Part shown: in pieces, positions 1 to 8,811 of the stretch
Layout of the letters: each line of letters opens with the position of its first letter
Numbering within the stretch: the first letter of the stretch is position 1
Source of the DNA: Gudongella sp049310905
Lineage (GTDB): Bacteria > Bacillota > Clostridia > Tissierellales > Tissierellaceae
Reading direction: 5' to 3'
NCBI RefSeq assembly: GCF_049310905.1
Contig: NZ_JBMEMN010000002.1
Coordinates: forward strand, 111,143 to 175,142
DNA: 64,000 nt
Notes under the pieces: model-generated
The model's input: only the letters and a program-made list of their open reading frames with translations
Databases searched by the model: none
Told to the model about the DNA's origin: nothing
Translations under genes and position numbers: made by a program

Positions 1-270
1 AAGTCTGATATGGTTGTCCAAACCCTCAGGAAGTATAAGCCTTGCCGTGTAATTGACATTCTCCTCCAGTCTAAGGTCATGTGGAAGGCTTACATCATTC
101 ACAACAACATTATCATACTCCACAGTCCACCCTTGGTTCAGGTCAATTTTTTCATTGCTTATAATCTTGTAATCTTCTGACGGAAGTTTGAAGGAAAGAT
201 ATGAAACAAGGGTCAATAATAAAGCTGCCACTATGAAAATAATCATTCTGTTTCTATGAGCTTTATTCAT
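1..270 (-). CDS. Membrane-anchored sensor-type protein, N-terminal 90 residues only
   Basis: The gene starts at an ATG at 270 preceded by GAGAGGAAAACAACA and runs off the left edge of the window, so only 90 codons are visible. Residues about 9-27 form one hydrophobic helix (signal anchor or uncleaved signal). After it comes a beta-rich stretch with 'DLNQGWTVEYDN' and 'VSLPHDLRLEENVNYTARL', which resembles the galactose-binding-like extracellular sensor module found on some GGDEF or HD-GYP proteins. Lying just downstream, in transcription order, of an HD-GYP gene fits a second-messenger role, but the output domain is outside the window. Calling it a sensor is inference. Confidence 0.6.
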   Translation of the reverse strand, partial: MNKAHRNRMIIFIVAALLLTLVSYLSFKLPSEDYKIISNEKIDLNQGWTVEYDNVVVNDVSLPHDLRLEENVNYTARLILPEGLDNHIRL

Positions 271-445
271 TGTTGTTTTCCTCTCTTTTTCTCATTTTAT
301 ACTTGAAATATATTATATATCAACACCGCAATATGTTAAAGTGTATTTTTGATAGGATATTCCATGGATTGTGTCTGAATCTATTAATGGTATGACCCGA
401 ATAGATTTGCAATTGGATCCTTCCACTCTATCCATTACCTGATAT

Positions 446-1561
446 TTATTCCTTAGGCTGATTATCAAGCATATCGATAAAAACTTCCACCAATCTTGGA
501 TTTAAACCAGTCCCTGCATCGTGGCGCAATACCCCAATAATCTGGTCATGCTCTAGACGAGCTCGATATGGTCTGTTGCTTCTTAAGGCATCGTATATAT
601 CCGCAATGCTTATAATCTGACTGACAAAATGAGGTTTCCAGCTCTGGGTTATTGTCGGGTATCCACCGCCGTTGTATTTGATATGGTGTTCCAAGGCAGC
701 CAAAATTGCTATTTTTGGTATCCCCTTCTGATTGCACAGATACATGACCCCATTCAAAGTATGGGATTTTATAGTTTCAAATTCACTGGGGGTCAAGGGA
801 CCAGCTTTGTTCAGTATCTCATTTGGAACTAGCATTTTCCCAACATCATGCATCAAGGCAGCATAGATTATATCCGTCAGCTCCGATCCTACAATGCCAA
901 TATGCTTGGCTAGGGACATGGAGAGCAATGCTACATTGATTGTATGCACATAGGTGTATTCATCTTCACTTTTAACTTCAGCCAGATACTTCAATGGACT
1001 TGCTGAATATCTGAATGTCTCAATCAAATCCACAGAGAGGTCCTTTACCGTCTTGAAATTGAAGGGATTTTGGGGGTCAAGATTCTGCAGCATCCAAATG
1101 AAGTCTTGTGATGAGTTCAAGTCCATAATCGAATCAACATTCCTATCATCACTTTCCTTATCTTCTGTAGATATCCTCCCCAGCAATATATGTGAATAAT
1201 CTAGTATCTCTGCACTACCAGCATTTGCTCCGAAGGTTTCCATCAGAAACATGGTGAACTCTTCCTTGTACAATCCCTTTAAAAACACAATCTGATCAAT
1301 GTCTACCTCATTCAGCAACCTTACCATGGACTCAGACACTCGCCCGATTCCCACAACCGGCTTCTGATTAACCAATATGCTGTCATTGAATACTCCGATA
1401 AGCAGCTTGTCTTCGGTTTTAAAAACCTGGTCAAGCCTATCCATTACACGATCCACGGATGATCTTGCTTGTGGATGCTTGTGGGAATACAGCTTTATGG
1501 AATTGATTGCCCCTAACAAATCGGGCAAAATATGGTCATTTCTATCTGGATATGTGGTCAT
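446..1561 (-). CDS. HD-GYP domain phosphodiesterase
   Basis: A 371-residue protein. The first ~150 residues are an uncharacterised N-terminal domain that also resembles the start of the upstream neighbour ('YSHKHPQARSSVDRVMDRL'). The C-terminal half is an HD-GYP domain: H206 in 'YVHT', the metal-binding pair H238-D239 in 'MHDVGK', H267, H292-H293, and the diagnostic 'NGGGYP' around 297-302, followed by 'DIYDALRSNRPYR'. HD-GYP proteins hydrolyse cyclic dinucleotides, usually c-di-GMP. All expected metal ligands are present, so activity is likely. No membrane segment is seen, so it should be cytoplasmic. Its ATG lies inside the end of the upstream gene (20-bp overlap), which suggests translational coupling. 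Confidence 0.88.
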   Translation of the reverse strand: MTTYPDRNDHILPDLLGAINSIKLYSHKHPQARSSVDRVMDRLDQVFKTEDKLLIGVFNDSILVNQKPVVGIGRVSESMVRLLNEVDIDQIVFLKGLYKEEFTMFLMETFGANAGSAEILDYSHILLGRISTEDKESDDRNVDSIMDLNSSQDFIWMLQNLDPQNPFNFKTVKDLSVDLIETFRYSASPLKYLAEVKSEDEYTYVHTINVALLSMSLAKHIGIVGSELTDIIYAALMHDVGKMLVPNEILNKAGPLTPSEFETIKSHTLNGVMYLCNQKGIPKIAILAALEHHIKYNGGGYPTITQSWKPHFVSQIISIADIYDALRSNRPYRARLEHDQIIGVLRHDAGTGLNPRLVEVFIDMLDNQPKE

Positions 1562-3320
1562 GGCTAACTCCTTTTAAATACTTCTTGATTCTCCTGAGGT
1601 TTTTTGGCGAAAGCGTAAACCTCTTTCCCATCAATCTGCTCTCCAAATCCCTAAAGGCTTCTGAATCTAACCAAGAGATTGTATCAATAGTCTTCACGAT
1701 ATACTTATACCTACTCTCATCAATGTAGAATGTACCGATCCTGTTGACTATGGTGTCCATCAGTTCAGTAATTCTAAACTCACTGATCAGGTCAAGCAAA
1801 CCCAATACAAGTTCATTTTCACCATCTTTAATAATCCGCCCTATGTCATTTCTTACACCCTCATCCTCCTCAGCCAGCAGGATTCTCATGGCAAGCAACT
1901 TCGCATCCACCGAATCACAGTGAAAAAGTCTAGACGACAGATCCTTGGGTATTGAGCCTATGTGGTCCCTGATTATTGGCATAAACAAGGATATTTTCTG
2001 AGTCGGGTCTTTAATAAACCTTTTAAGAGCATAAATGGCGGCAGTCTCTTGGAAAGACTGAATCAGGCTAAGAATAACCCTTCTACTCCTCAAGTCAGTC
2101 TCTTCAATATAGGAATCCATAAGCCAGACTATGTTCTTGGGCCCACTTACCTTGATGACTTCCATCAAATGCCTGTCACTGTAGGAGCTTCTGCCCCCTA
2201 TTGCTTCGGACAATCCCAGAACCGTTGAATCCTGCTTCAGGTAAGATGATACCAACTCATTATCTGTGATTAAATGGATGAATTCCCAGTCCCGGCATTC
2301 AATAAACTCGTCAAGATAATTATGTATGCTATCCACAAAGCTAAAGTGTATCGCATTATCCAATTTGCTCCTTGTCAGATGTATAAGAGCCATTACTATT
2401 GTTTTGTTGATAAGGGTCTTGTCAAACATATCCAAATCAGTGATGCTATCCTTGGATTGAATATCATATGACAACAGGCTCCTCAGATGCTGCCTGTAGT
2501 CATCTGAAATATACAATTCATATGCTTCCCTTTCCACCAGCTTGTCCAGTTGGTCAGAGCTTATTTCATCAATGGATTTCTCTATCCTGTCATCACCAGC
2601 GAGTCTTCTGGCTGAATCCATTGCAACAAGCAGGTCAATCAGTGAAGGGGATATGGAATTTTTCTTGGCATTAACTCTTTCAATTATCTCCGATACCACA
2701 TCATCTGATAAGCTTTGCAAAAAATCTGGGACCTGATTTTTAGGCATTTTGGATAACTCTTCCAAGGCTATGTCTAAGAGTTCCTCTGTATCGTAGCTAT
2801 CAATATCAGGATTAAGGGTCTCTAAAGACATTTGCAACTGATTTCTTATATTATTGTCAGCAGAAGAATGGTCTTGGGCTTCATCTTTGTATCCATACCT
2901 TAGACTGCCATAATCCATCTCTTCAACTTCGATTGAATCAATTCTATGAATGGCAAACTGAATGTCCGTATGATATAACAGCTTGCTATTGTTGGGTATG
3001 GAGTTTAGCAGATACAGTAAATTCATTATGGACGAGAATCCAACTCCTGAACAGAATGTTAAAGAAAGGATTCCACGGCCACCAAGCAGCTGCATAAGGT
3101 ATCCTGCCTTTAAGTTATCAGCATTAAACTCCATATCATTGATCACCAAACTAAAACCAGTATCCGATATTCTGATTTTCGGAGTGCTTTTATGTAATTC
3201 CTCAATAGTCCTAAGCAGATCCAAAGCAGCTTGATTCACAAAATCATGTCCATGTGAATACAAAAGGTACTTTTTCTCCAATATTACTAATTCATTTAGA
3301 AAATCATCATACTTGGCCAT
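1542..3320 (-). CDS. Helical-repeat-like protein coupled to HD-GYP phosphodiesterase
   Basis: A ~592-residue protein of unassigned function. The ATG at 3320 has GGGGTAG upstream and is preferred to the TTG one codon earlier. The N-terminal ~120 residues ('LYSHGHDFVNQAALDLLRTIEEL', then 'GFSLVINDMEF') are related to the N-terminus of the HD-GYP protein encoded next, so the pair shares an accessory domain. The rest is alpha-helical with repeated I/L-rich helices after residue ~380 ('IGGRSSYSDRHLMEVIKVSG', 'FQETAAIYALKRFIKD'), suggestive of a HEAT-like scaffold. It overlaps the HD-GYP gene by 20 bp, so the products are probably made together and may interact; that is inference. Confidence 0.6.
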   Translation of the reverse strand: MAKYDDFLNELVILEKKYLLYSHGHDFVNQAALDLLRTIEELHKSTPKIRISDTGFSLVINDMEFNADNLKAGYLMQLLGGRGILSLTFCSGVGFSSIMNLLYLLNSIPNNSKLLYHTDIQFAIHRIDSIEVEEMDYGSLRYGYKDEAQDHSSADNNIRNQLQMSLETLNPDIDSYDTEELLDIALEELSKMPKNQVPDFLQSLSDDVVSEIIERVNAKKNSISPSLIDLLVAMDSARRLAGDDRIEKSIDEISSDQLDKLVEREAYELYISDDYRQHLRSLLSYDIQSKDSITDLDMFDKTLINKTIVMALIHLTRSKLDNAIHFSFVDSIHNYLDEFIECRDWEFIHLITDNELVSSYLKQDSTVLGLSEAIGGRSSYSDRHLMEVIKVSGPKNIVWLMDSYIEETDLRSRRVILSLIQSFQETAAIYALKRFIKDPTQKISLFMPIIRDHIGSIPKDLSSRLFHCDSVDAKLLAMRILLAEEDEGVRNDIGRIIKDGENELVLGLLDLISEFRITELMDTIVNRIGTFYIDESRYKYIVKTIDTISWLDSEAFRDLESRLMGKRFTLSPKNLRRIKKYLKGVSHDHISR

Positions 3321-3722
3321 CAAAATAATCTACCCCATTTTCTACAGTACATCCACTTTGACTAAGATTTACAATTTTGTTTTTGAGATGATCTTATTAC
3401 TATTGAAATGCTGCGTATATTTTACCCAAATGGGAAATCCCCTCCCATTTAGCTGTAAAAACAGTCCAGTATGGCGATATTTTTAGTTTGGTTCTCTAAC
3501 CCCAATTGTATCACATTTCAAGGCTAATTGGTTTTCGAAAATCACGAACAATCTTGATCTTTAATTTCTCGCTATCTACATCATTCATTATTTTATTTCA
3601 CCCTAAATTGGTACTTACCTCAGCTTAATTTTTTTAAACTTTTTTCAGTTATAACTGTATTTAAATATTATTTGTTGTTTTTTTAAGTTATACCTTAAAT
3701 AATAGTTGATTTTGTAATAACT
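3321..3722. other. Intergenic region with one hairpin
   Basis: About 400 bases without a convincing gene. A 7-bp inverted repeat AAATGGG/CCCATTT lies at 3428-3450 with a 9-base loop; it has no clear U-tract on either strand, so it is only a weak terminator candidate. The segment is AT-rich, especially from 3600 to 3720, and must hold the promoter for the minus-strand pair ending at 1542. No promoter can be picked with confidence. Confidence 0.35.
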
Positions 3723-4037
3723 GGACTTGGTGACACTGACTACGGTCATATCCTTGAAAATGCAGTATTTCTAGAATTGTTAAGAAGAGGCTACGAAGTA
3801 ACTATAGGAAAGATTGGGACCCTTGAATTTGACTTTGTTGCAGTCAATGAAAACGAGAAGATCCATATTCAAGTATCAGCTACTATCTTGGATGAATCCA
3901 CGAGAAATAGAGAACTTAAACCATTGCTAGACATTCCAGACAATTACCCAAAGTATATACTCACAATGGATCAAACGATATATGATAATTTTTCCGGAAT
4001 TAAGATTAAAAACATAATTGATTTTTTACTTGAATAG
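3723..4037 (+). pseudogene. Relict C-terminus of a DUF4143-type AAA ATPase
   Basis: The open frame reads 'GDTDYGHILENAVFLELLRR' and then 'GYEVTIGKIGTLEFDFVAV', ending 'NIIDFLLE'. This is the nuclease-fold C-terminal part of the predicted AAA ATPase family that carries DUF4143 (normally about 400 residues). The AAA module with its P-loop is missing and there is no start codon or ribosome binding site before this stretch, so it is a truncated remnant. It is followed directly by a strong hairpin. It marks the start of the accessory region, where other broken genes are found. Confidence 0.75.
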
Positions 4038-4047
4038 GTATGAAATA

Positions 4048-4092
4048 AACCCAATATATGGAGAATTTTACTCTTGCTCCATATATTGGGTT
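4048..4092. terminator. Long perfect hairpin, probable bidirectional terminator
   Basis: A 16-bp perfect inverted repeat (AACCCAATATATGGAG and its complement) with a 13-base loop follows the ATPase remnant. The flanks are A/T-rich but not strongly U-tracted, so it could also be a relict of a mobile element end. Function as terminator is inferred from position and stem strength. Confidence 0.6.
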
Positions 4093-4357
4093 ATTAATAA
4101 TCTATGAATCACTCCTAAATTTTATTATACACAAGTGGAGTTTTTTTACTTTTATCGACCATAACTACACCTCATTATCCGCAATGGATTTTACGTGCGG
4201 GTATTTGAGTGCAACCATACCATTCTCTAATTCATGATTAGCCAAGCATGTCACACCTTATCTGTCATTTCAAATAGCCCTTCCGGCACCATCAACCCCC
4301 ATTCACTGTTATAAGAACTTATCTCTTTTGCTTCATTCACAAGGTACCGTCTGCTGT
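4093..4357. other. Intergenic remnants
   Basis: Two short minus-strand open stretches occur here: one ends 'SEWGLMVPEGLFEMTDKV' near 4250, the other ends 'ENGMVALKYPHVKSIADNEV' near 4170. Neither has a start with a ribosome binding site, and both look like tails of degraded genes. Their families are not recognised. Confidence 0.25.
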
Positions 4358-5125
4358 TTAAACTTCTGCTTTTCCTAAGAATATATCCCCTAGAATCTCC
4401 AGCATTTCATCAAAATTTGTGCCTCTAATACCTAAGCTCTTCAGATAAGGTTTATCTTCCTTGATTTGTTCAATGAACTGAATAACATCATTTTGAATTT
4501 CTGCTGAGGGTTCAATCCTACTTGTGGGAGATACATTGGCTAGAAGCCTAAAGATGTCATTCTTATGTTTCCTTATATTTTTTGTATCGATATCATCTCC
4601 GGCTTCTTTTCGTTCTTTCATATCCAGCCATGCTTTGATCTTAAACAGGATGACTGTTTCGATTTCGATTAGTGAATATCCATCCACCGTCCGTTTCCCT
4701 TTTGTTAATAGCCCGTAATAATCATCGTTTAATAGTATTGCAGATAGACTGACGATGCTCTCATCAATGTGAATGGGAGTCAGTCCCCTATCGAAACTAA
4801 GCTCAAAATCATTAGGAAGCTTACTGAAGAGTTCAATCATTTTGGGAAAGGATGAATCCTTCGGTTCAGTAAAACGATAAAATTGATTCTCACCCGTTCC
4901 CTTCTCGCGATACTCATATCCTCCATCTTTTATGAATTGCCAGAAGGTTTCCCCAAATGAGGAATCTAGAGCCTCAATGATGAGCACCATATCCAGATCC
5001 TTGGTTGCTCGAAATGGAGCTCCAAGTTCATCCATAAGAATATCGCAAGCTGTTCCTCCAATAAAGACATATTGACTTGTATGGTCTCCAAAATACTCTT
5101 TAAATTTTTCTAATCCGTGTACCAT
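4358..5125 (-). CDS. AbiEii-like nucleotidyltransferase toxin
   Basis: A 255-residue protein with the nucleotidyltransferase signature near its N-terminus: 'FIGGTACDILMDEL' (Gly23-Gly24), followed by 'ATKDLDMVLI' with the paired acidic residues D43 and D45. This is the GG...DxD arrangement of the AbiEii/MenA-type toxins of type IV toxin-antitoxin systems, which transfer nucleotides to cellular targets (tRNA in the studied MenA family). Its start overlaps the upstream winged-helix gene by 16 bp, the usual antitoxin-then-toxin order. The catalytic residues look intact. The target in this organism cannot be read from sequence. Confidence 0.8.
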   Translation of the reverse strand: MVHGLEKFKEYFGDHTSQYVFIGGTACDILMDELGAPFRATKDLDMVLIIEALDSSFGETFWQFIKDGGYEYREKGTGENQFYRFTEPKDSSFPKMIELFSKLPNDFELSFDRGLTPIHIDESIVSLSAILLNDDYYGLLTKGKRTVDGYSLIEIETVILFKIKAWLDMKERKEAGDDIDTKNIRKHKNDIFRLLANVSPTSRIEPSAEIQNDVIQFIEQIKEDKPYLKSLGIRGTNFDEMLEILGDIFLGKAEV

Positions 5126-6087
5126 GGCTCACCTCGCAAGACTTCCTCTAATGCCTGCTCAACCCTTTCATCAGTTTCTTCCTTCAAAGACGCATACAAA
5201 GATAGTAGGTCCACATGGTGATTATTAGAAAACAGTCCAGGATCATAGTCCCAAAGCTCTAGTTCCACCAGTTTTGTATCTTTTATAAGATCCTTATTTT
5301 TAACAATTTCAACCTGCTCTTTATTCAACTTATTTCTATCTATTGCCCTAATCGGATGACCAGGTGGATTGATCATGGATAATCCTGCCAATGCATCCAT
5401 TCCAGCAGCCAAAGCACCTAAAGGCTTTTTCTTTGTGTAGATGATTCTTCTCACCGGTGTCTTCAGATAGTCACGACCTCTAAGAAAGTAGTCCGGGTCT
5501 GGAATCCTCTTATACTCCTTGCTACGGCCAGTCATTCCTCCAATTTGATAGGTGATGAGATTCGCATGGTATAGATTATTTAATGCTCTAGAAGCTGTCA
5601 TTTTATTAAATCCCAGCTTTTTCGCAAACTCAGTCGTGTTCACAACTTCCTCTTTATGATACAAGAAATACAAATAGGCAATCTGCGCAGGTATTGTGAA
5701 GCTCTTCACTTTATCTTCAACATGTTCTTGGGCTTTTTTCAAATCAAGTCCCAAGAATGGCAAATACATCTGTCCATCTTCAATCACAAATGCGATCCTG
5801 TTTTCAATCAGACTTTTTCTTCTATACCTCGTGATATCTTTGTAGAACAGAACAATTTGAAGATCCGTTAGGTTTTTAATTTGCTTCATATGCTTTTGAA
5901 GCTGGTCGATATTTGGCATCTCATCAACGACTTCTAGTAAAATACACCGTGTCCCAAGAATCGTCATCTCATAGAAGTTGTAGCTATTTCTTAAAAAAAT
6001 TGGAAAATTATTCTTTTTAAGCCACGGTTTTATTGTAAGCTGTCCATCGATATTTTCTTTCAAGTAAGGCTCTGCTGCCATGACCAA
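5110..6087 (-). CDS. AbiEi-like winged-helix antitoxin/autorepressor
   Basis: A 325-residue protein directly upstream of, and overlapping, the AbiEii-like toxin gene. A winged-helix DNA-binding region lies at about residues 133-195 ('AKKLGFNKMTASRALNNLYH', then 'GGMTGRSKEYKRI'). Start: a TTG at 6087 sits 6 bases from GGGGGTGAT, and an ATG two codons later is possible. AbiEi-type antitoxins repress their own promoter and counter the toxin without a stable complex. This protein is longer than the ~200-residue classical AbiEi, so it is a divergent member or a functional analogue. The upstream DNA carries repeated TGTTACATT-type sites, as expected for autoregulation. Confidence 0.7.
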   Translation of the reverse strand: MVMAAEPYLKENIDGQLTIKPWLKKNNFPIFLRNSYNFYEMTILGTRCILLEVVDEMPNIDQLQKHMKQIKNLTDLQIVLFYKDITRYRRKSLIENRIAFVIEDGQMYLPFLGLDLKKAQEHVEDKVKSFTIPAQIAYLYFLYHKEEVVNTTEFAKKLGFNKMTASRALNNLYHANLITYQIGGMTGRSKEYKRIPDPDYFLRGRDYLKTPVRRIIYTKKKPLGALAAGMDALAGLSMINPPGHPIRAIDRNKLNKEQVEIVKNKDLIKDTKLVELELWDYDPGLFSNNHHVDLLSLYASLKEETDERVEQALEEVLRGEPWYTD

Positions 6088-6100
6088 TTAAATCACCCCC

Positions 6101-6239
6101 TAATGTAACATTACTTGCTTTAAATATATCACCATTGCTGTTATATTGCAAGTTATTTTTGTTACATTAAGCCAATTTAACTTTTTGACTTCAGATATAA
6201 CATTTTGATTGTTACATTTAGAATTATTTTGTTACATTA
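6101..6239. promoter_or_regulatory. Array of TGTTACATT-type sites upstream of the AbiE-like operon
   Basis: The nine-base motif TGTTACATT occurs at 6160-6168, 6210-6218 and 6230-6238. It also occurs in inverted form as AATGTAACATT at 6102-6112, with close variants near 6139 (TGTTATATT) and 6195 (TATAACATT). All lie within 140 bp directly upstream of the winged-helix gene. Repeated sites in the promoter of a toxin-antitoxin operon are what an autorepressor such as AbiEi would bind. The operator role is inference from position and repetition. Confidence 0.55.
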
Positions 6240-6385
6240 TTTTTTGTCATATTTTTTAACTTGATCTTTTTTCATTAAAAGGTCCAACTGAGAATACGCT
6301 GTCTTCTCATTACCAACAAGTTTCGTTTCTTTACATCATCGATTGTAAAAACTGGATACTTTGCCAAATCAGTAAAAACTTCCAC
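6237..6385 (-). pseudogene. Frameshifted relict of a second AbiEi-type antitoxin
   Basis: A GTG at 6385 has GAGGTGAG four bases upstream. The reading frame gives 'VFTDLAKYPVFTIDDVKK', then shifts frame to 'ETKLVGNEKTAYSQLDLLMK', ending 'KDQVKKYDKK'. The combined text resembles the N-terminal winged helix of AbiEi-type antitoxins. The frame break and lack of any downstream continuation mark it as a relict. It overlaps the repeated-site region upstream of the intact AbiE-like pair, suggesting repeated acquisition or rearrangement of such modules here. Confidence 0.5.
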
Positions 6386-6525
6386 TTATCTCACCTCTTT
6401 CACTTTCAGCATGATTTTCTTCATAATTAAAGAATAACATGCTGCTTTTAAAATATGTTTTTCTGGCACTGAAATTTGTATGCAAAAAATAACAAAGTCA
6501 CAAATCGCATACGCTTTTAAAAGCT

Positions 6526-7803
6526 TTACAATAACTTATAGGTTACTGTAGGTCCGCTACCTGATCTACTTATGATATTTTTATCTACAAGACTGTTCAA
6601 TATCCTAAGTGCTTTTGATTTATTAAATCCGGTTTTCAAATCTATTTCTTTTCTCGAAAGCTCTCCCTCTGCTTTTAGCAACTCGTAAATAAGGATTTCA
6701 TCCTTCGATAAATCTAATGAATCAATCTCAATAACAGGAAGTATGATTCTAATTCTATTTTCACTTACTTCATAGTCAGGTCTGGATATGCTATTAATAT
6801 ACTCTTTATTAATTCTTGCTATTCCTGTGCCAAACTTCTCAATAATACTTAACCTATTAAAAACCCCTGCTATTATTGGGTTTCTCAAAACAGAAATATT
6901 TCCATATAAATACTCATCCTTAGTTATACCTTCAGGCAATCCCCCGGGTGAATTTATTTCTATTTTGTCTTCATGCATAGCAATTTGTATATATGAGTTG
7001 GTGTCCCAGACCCTATGAACAATGGCGTTTGCTAAGGACTCTCTAAAAGCTTCTTTAGGGATTAACTCTTTTTTTGTTCTGTTGTATCCCTCAATCTCTT
7101 CAAATATATAATATTGCTCAAAAATGTCTATTGCTGTGTCGAATTGGGTTAATAACGATACATTGCTAATAGTTTTTCTATACTGAATTTTATTGATGTC
7201 CTTCCCAAATTTAACAATATCAATACCTGAAAACTCTATACCATTTTTATCCGCCAACAACTCTCCAGCAATATTATAGTATCCTACTTTATTACATAAA
7301 TTAAGGGTTTTTAGAATATCTAAGTCAATCCTTTCTATTCCAGCTTCCTTTTTCAACCTTGTTTCTAATACATTGAATTTTAATTCTTGGGAAGATGCTT
7401 TTCTATCTTCATAGTGCATATTAGTACCTTCCATAGCTAGTCTTCTGAGCTCAAATCTATCTACCTCTATGGTTGAAGTATCCGATCTTTTGTAAGCTTT
7501 CCCTCTGTAATAATATGGAGTATCCTTCCCTTTTCTTACTTCTAAAATAATAATTTTCTTATTTTCTATTTCCTTTACATTAATTTTAAAATAAGGAACT
7601 GGAGTAATTGAATCGTTGATCATATTTTCAATTTTTAGCATTACTTCTTCTATACTCCCAATAATCCCCTTCACATTTCCATAGTTTTCTATGCCAAAAA
7701 TTATTTCTCCATCATTATAATTAGCAAAGGCACTTACTGTTTTTAAAAATGTTTTTGATATTTCTTCTTTCAATTCTAAATTGTATTTTTCCTTAGTTTC
7801 CAC
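6526..7803 (-). CDS. AlbA_2/Schlafen-like ATP-binding protein with C-terminal winged helix
   Basis: A 425-residue protein from the GTG at 7803, which has GGAGGTGA at ideal distance; the TTG 15 bases upstream lies inside that ribosome binding site. Residues about 1-110 form an AlbA_2 domain ('FANYNDGEIIFGIEN', 'YYYRGKAYKRSDTST'). The middle holds 'KEAFRESLANAIVHRVWD' and 'GIARINKEY', typical of the RecG-like putative DNA-binding/ATPase family. The last ~65 residues are a winged helix. Members are usually transcriptional regulators or defence-associated proteins. It stands alone between two toxin-antitoxin loci, and its target is unknown. Confidence 0.75.
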   Translation of the reverse strand: METKEKYNLELKEEISKTFLKTVSAFANYNDGEIIFGIENYGNVKGIIGSIEEVMLKIENMINDSITPVPYFKINVKEIENKKIIILEVRKGKDTPYYYRGKAYKRSDTSTIEVDRFELRRLAMEGTNMHYEDRKASSQELKFNVLETRLKKEAGIERIDLDILKTLNLCNKVGYYNIAGELLADKNGIEFSGIDIVKFGKDINKIQYRKTISNVSLLTQFDTAIDIFEQYYIFEEIEGYNRTKKELIPKEAFRESLANAIVHRVWDTNSYIQIAMHEDKIEINSPGGLPEGITKDEYLYGNISVLRNPIIAGVFNRLSIIEKFGTGIARINKEYINSISRPDYEVSENRIRIILPVIEIDSLDLSKDEILIYELLKAEGELSRKEIDLKTGFNKSKALRILNSLVDKNIISRSGSGPTVTYKLL

Positions 7804-7990
7804 AAGCGTCACCTCCAAAATTCTATACTATACACTATAATTTTACCATAAAAATTTTACTTTTGCAACGATAGCGCTTTCGTTTCACTTATCGTTTCAT
7901 TTTTCAATTCTTTTTCTTGTATCGTTGCACAACGGTGTGTAACGATGAATATTCTTGAGCACCAATCTCCTAAAAAATCCCATAAAATAT

Positions 7991-8024
7991 CTAAAGTCAC
8001 AAAATTGGCATTTTGTGACTTTAG
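7991..8024 (-). terminator. Intrinsic terminator after the SecB-like gene
   Basis: A perfect 14-bp stem (CTAAAGTCACAAAA and its complement) with a TTGGCA loop lies 29 bp past the stop codon of the SecB-like gene on the minus strand. It is the natural end of the three-gene toxin-antitoxin-chaperone operon. The U-tract is weak. Confidence 0.65.
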
Positions 8025-8052
8025 CGAACTTGTGTTCTGTGTTTTGTTGCTG

Positions 8053-8514
8053 TTAAATATATTCTTTATATGCATTAGATTCTAAATATAGATCCTCTTT
8101 ATTAATATCTTCTATAATTGAATAGAAGTTGATCGTCGGTAGAATTACTGGTTCATGATCACTTTTTGAAGTTGCATCAGTCAATATAGATCTAAGATAA
8201 GGGAATAAAATTGAACTGCTATTTACTAGATATATGTTCTCTAACTCATCCTCATCAATATTTTCTTCATTAGCTTCGTAAAACCCTCTAACAACTACCG
8301 ATACTCTAAAAGGGAGATTTTCATTATCGCTAAATCCTAATCTAGTTCCAATTATAATATTGTATTTGTAAGGATTTTTTTTATCAACAGCTACTTTTAT
8401 CAAAAATTGCGGAATCATTTCTACATTGTTGGTATTCTCGTTAAAATCGTTATTCCTAACATAGTTAATTTCTTCTACACAATAACCCTGGAACTTTATT
8501 ATACCTTCTTTCAT
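8053..8514 (-). CDS. SecB-like chaperone of a toxin-antitoxin-chaperone operon (CmdC-like)
   Basis: A 153-residue protein. The C-terminal third has the SecB-type pattern 'ILFPYLRSILTDATSKS' followed by 'PVILPTINFYSI'. The central part has the alternating beta strands of the SecB fold ('FRVSVVVRGFYEAN'). AAGGAGAT lies seven bases before the ATG. Gram-positive bacteria normally lack export SecB; in such genomes SecB-like proteins often serve toxin-antitoxin-chaperone systems, stabilising the antitoxin. It is third in an operon after an ADP-ribosyltransferase-like toxin and a small antitoxin-like gene, the order of CmdTAC. The fold call is fairly firm; the role as antitoxin chaperone is from context. 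Confidence 0.7.
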   Translation of the reverse strand: MKEGIIKFQGYCVEEINYVRNNDFNENTNNVEMIPQFLIKVAVDKKNPYKYNIIIGTRLGFSDNENLPFRVSVVVRGFYEANEENIDEDELENIYLVNSSSILFPYLRSILTDATSKSDHEPVILPTINFYSIIEDINKEDLYLESNAYKEYI

Positions 8515-8527
8515 GATTCAAATCTCC

Positions 8528-8806
8528 TTAACTCGTCATTTCAGCTAATTCTTCAAAATTAAAAATCCTGTCATGTTCGTCAGAACTATCATTCAACTGC
8601 TTTCTGATTACTTTTATTCTTACACTCTTAACCTGATGCCAATCTTCTGATCCATCTGGTTTAGAAAAGAGCTTTTCTAGTTCTTCCCTATTCAAACTCC
8701 TAGTTGATCCATCAATATATTTCATCTTTGGACCACTCGAAGATCCATTATAAGCAACATTATATCTAAGCGCAACCTTCTTAACTATGCCTTCAATATT
8801 TTTCAC
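8528..8806 (-). CDS. Small antitoxin candidate (CmdA-like position)
   Basis: A ~92-residue, charged protein between the transferase-like toxin and the SecB-like chaperone. The GTG at 8806 has GAGGTGATT six bases upstream and is preferred to the GTG at 8815, which would lie within that site. Its sequence includes 'YNGSSSGPKMKYIDGSTRSL' and a C-terminal segment 'IFNFEELAEM' that could be the hydrophobic chaperone-addiction tail seen in antitoxins of chaperone-controlled systems. No DNA-binding motif is evident. The antitoxin role rests on gene order and size. Confidence 0.5.
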   Translation of the reverse strand: MKNIEGIVKKVALRYNVAYNGSSSGPKMKYIDGSTRSLNREELEKLFSKPDGSEDWHQVKSVRIKVIRKQLNDSSDEHDRIFNFEELAEMTS

Positions 8807-8811
8807 ATCAA

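Noticed and set aside
7857..8075. 72-residue minus-strand ORF
   Set aside because: It overlaps the SecB-like gene's end and runs through the terminator hairpin; no ribosome site and no family resemblance.
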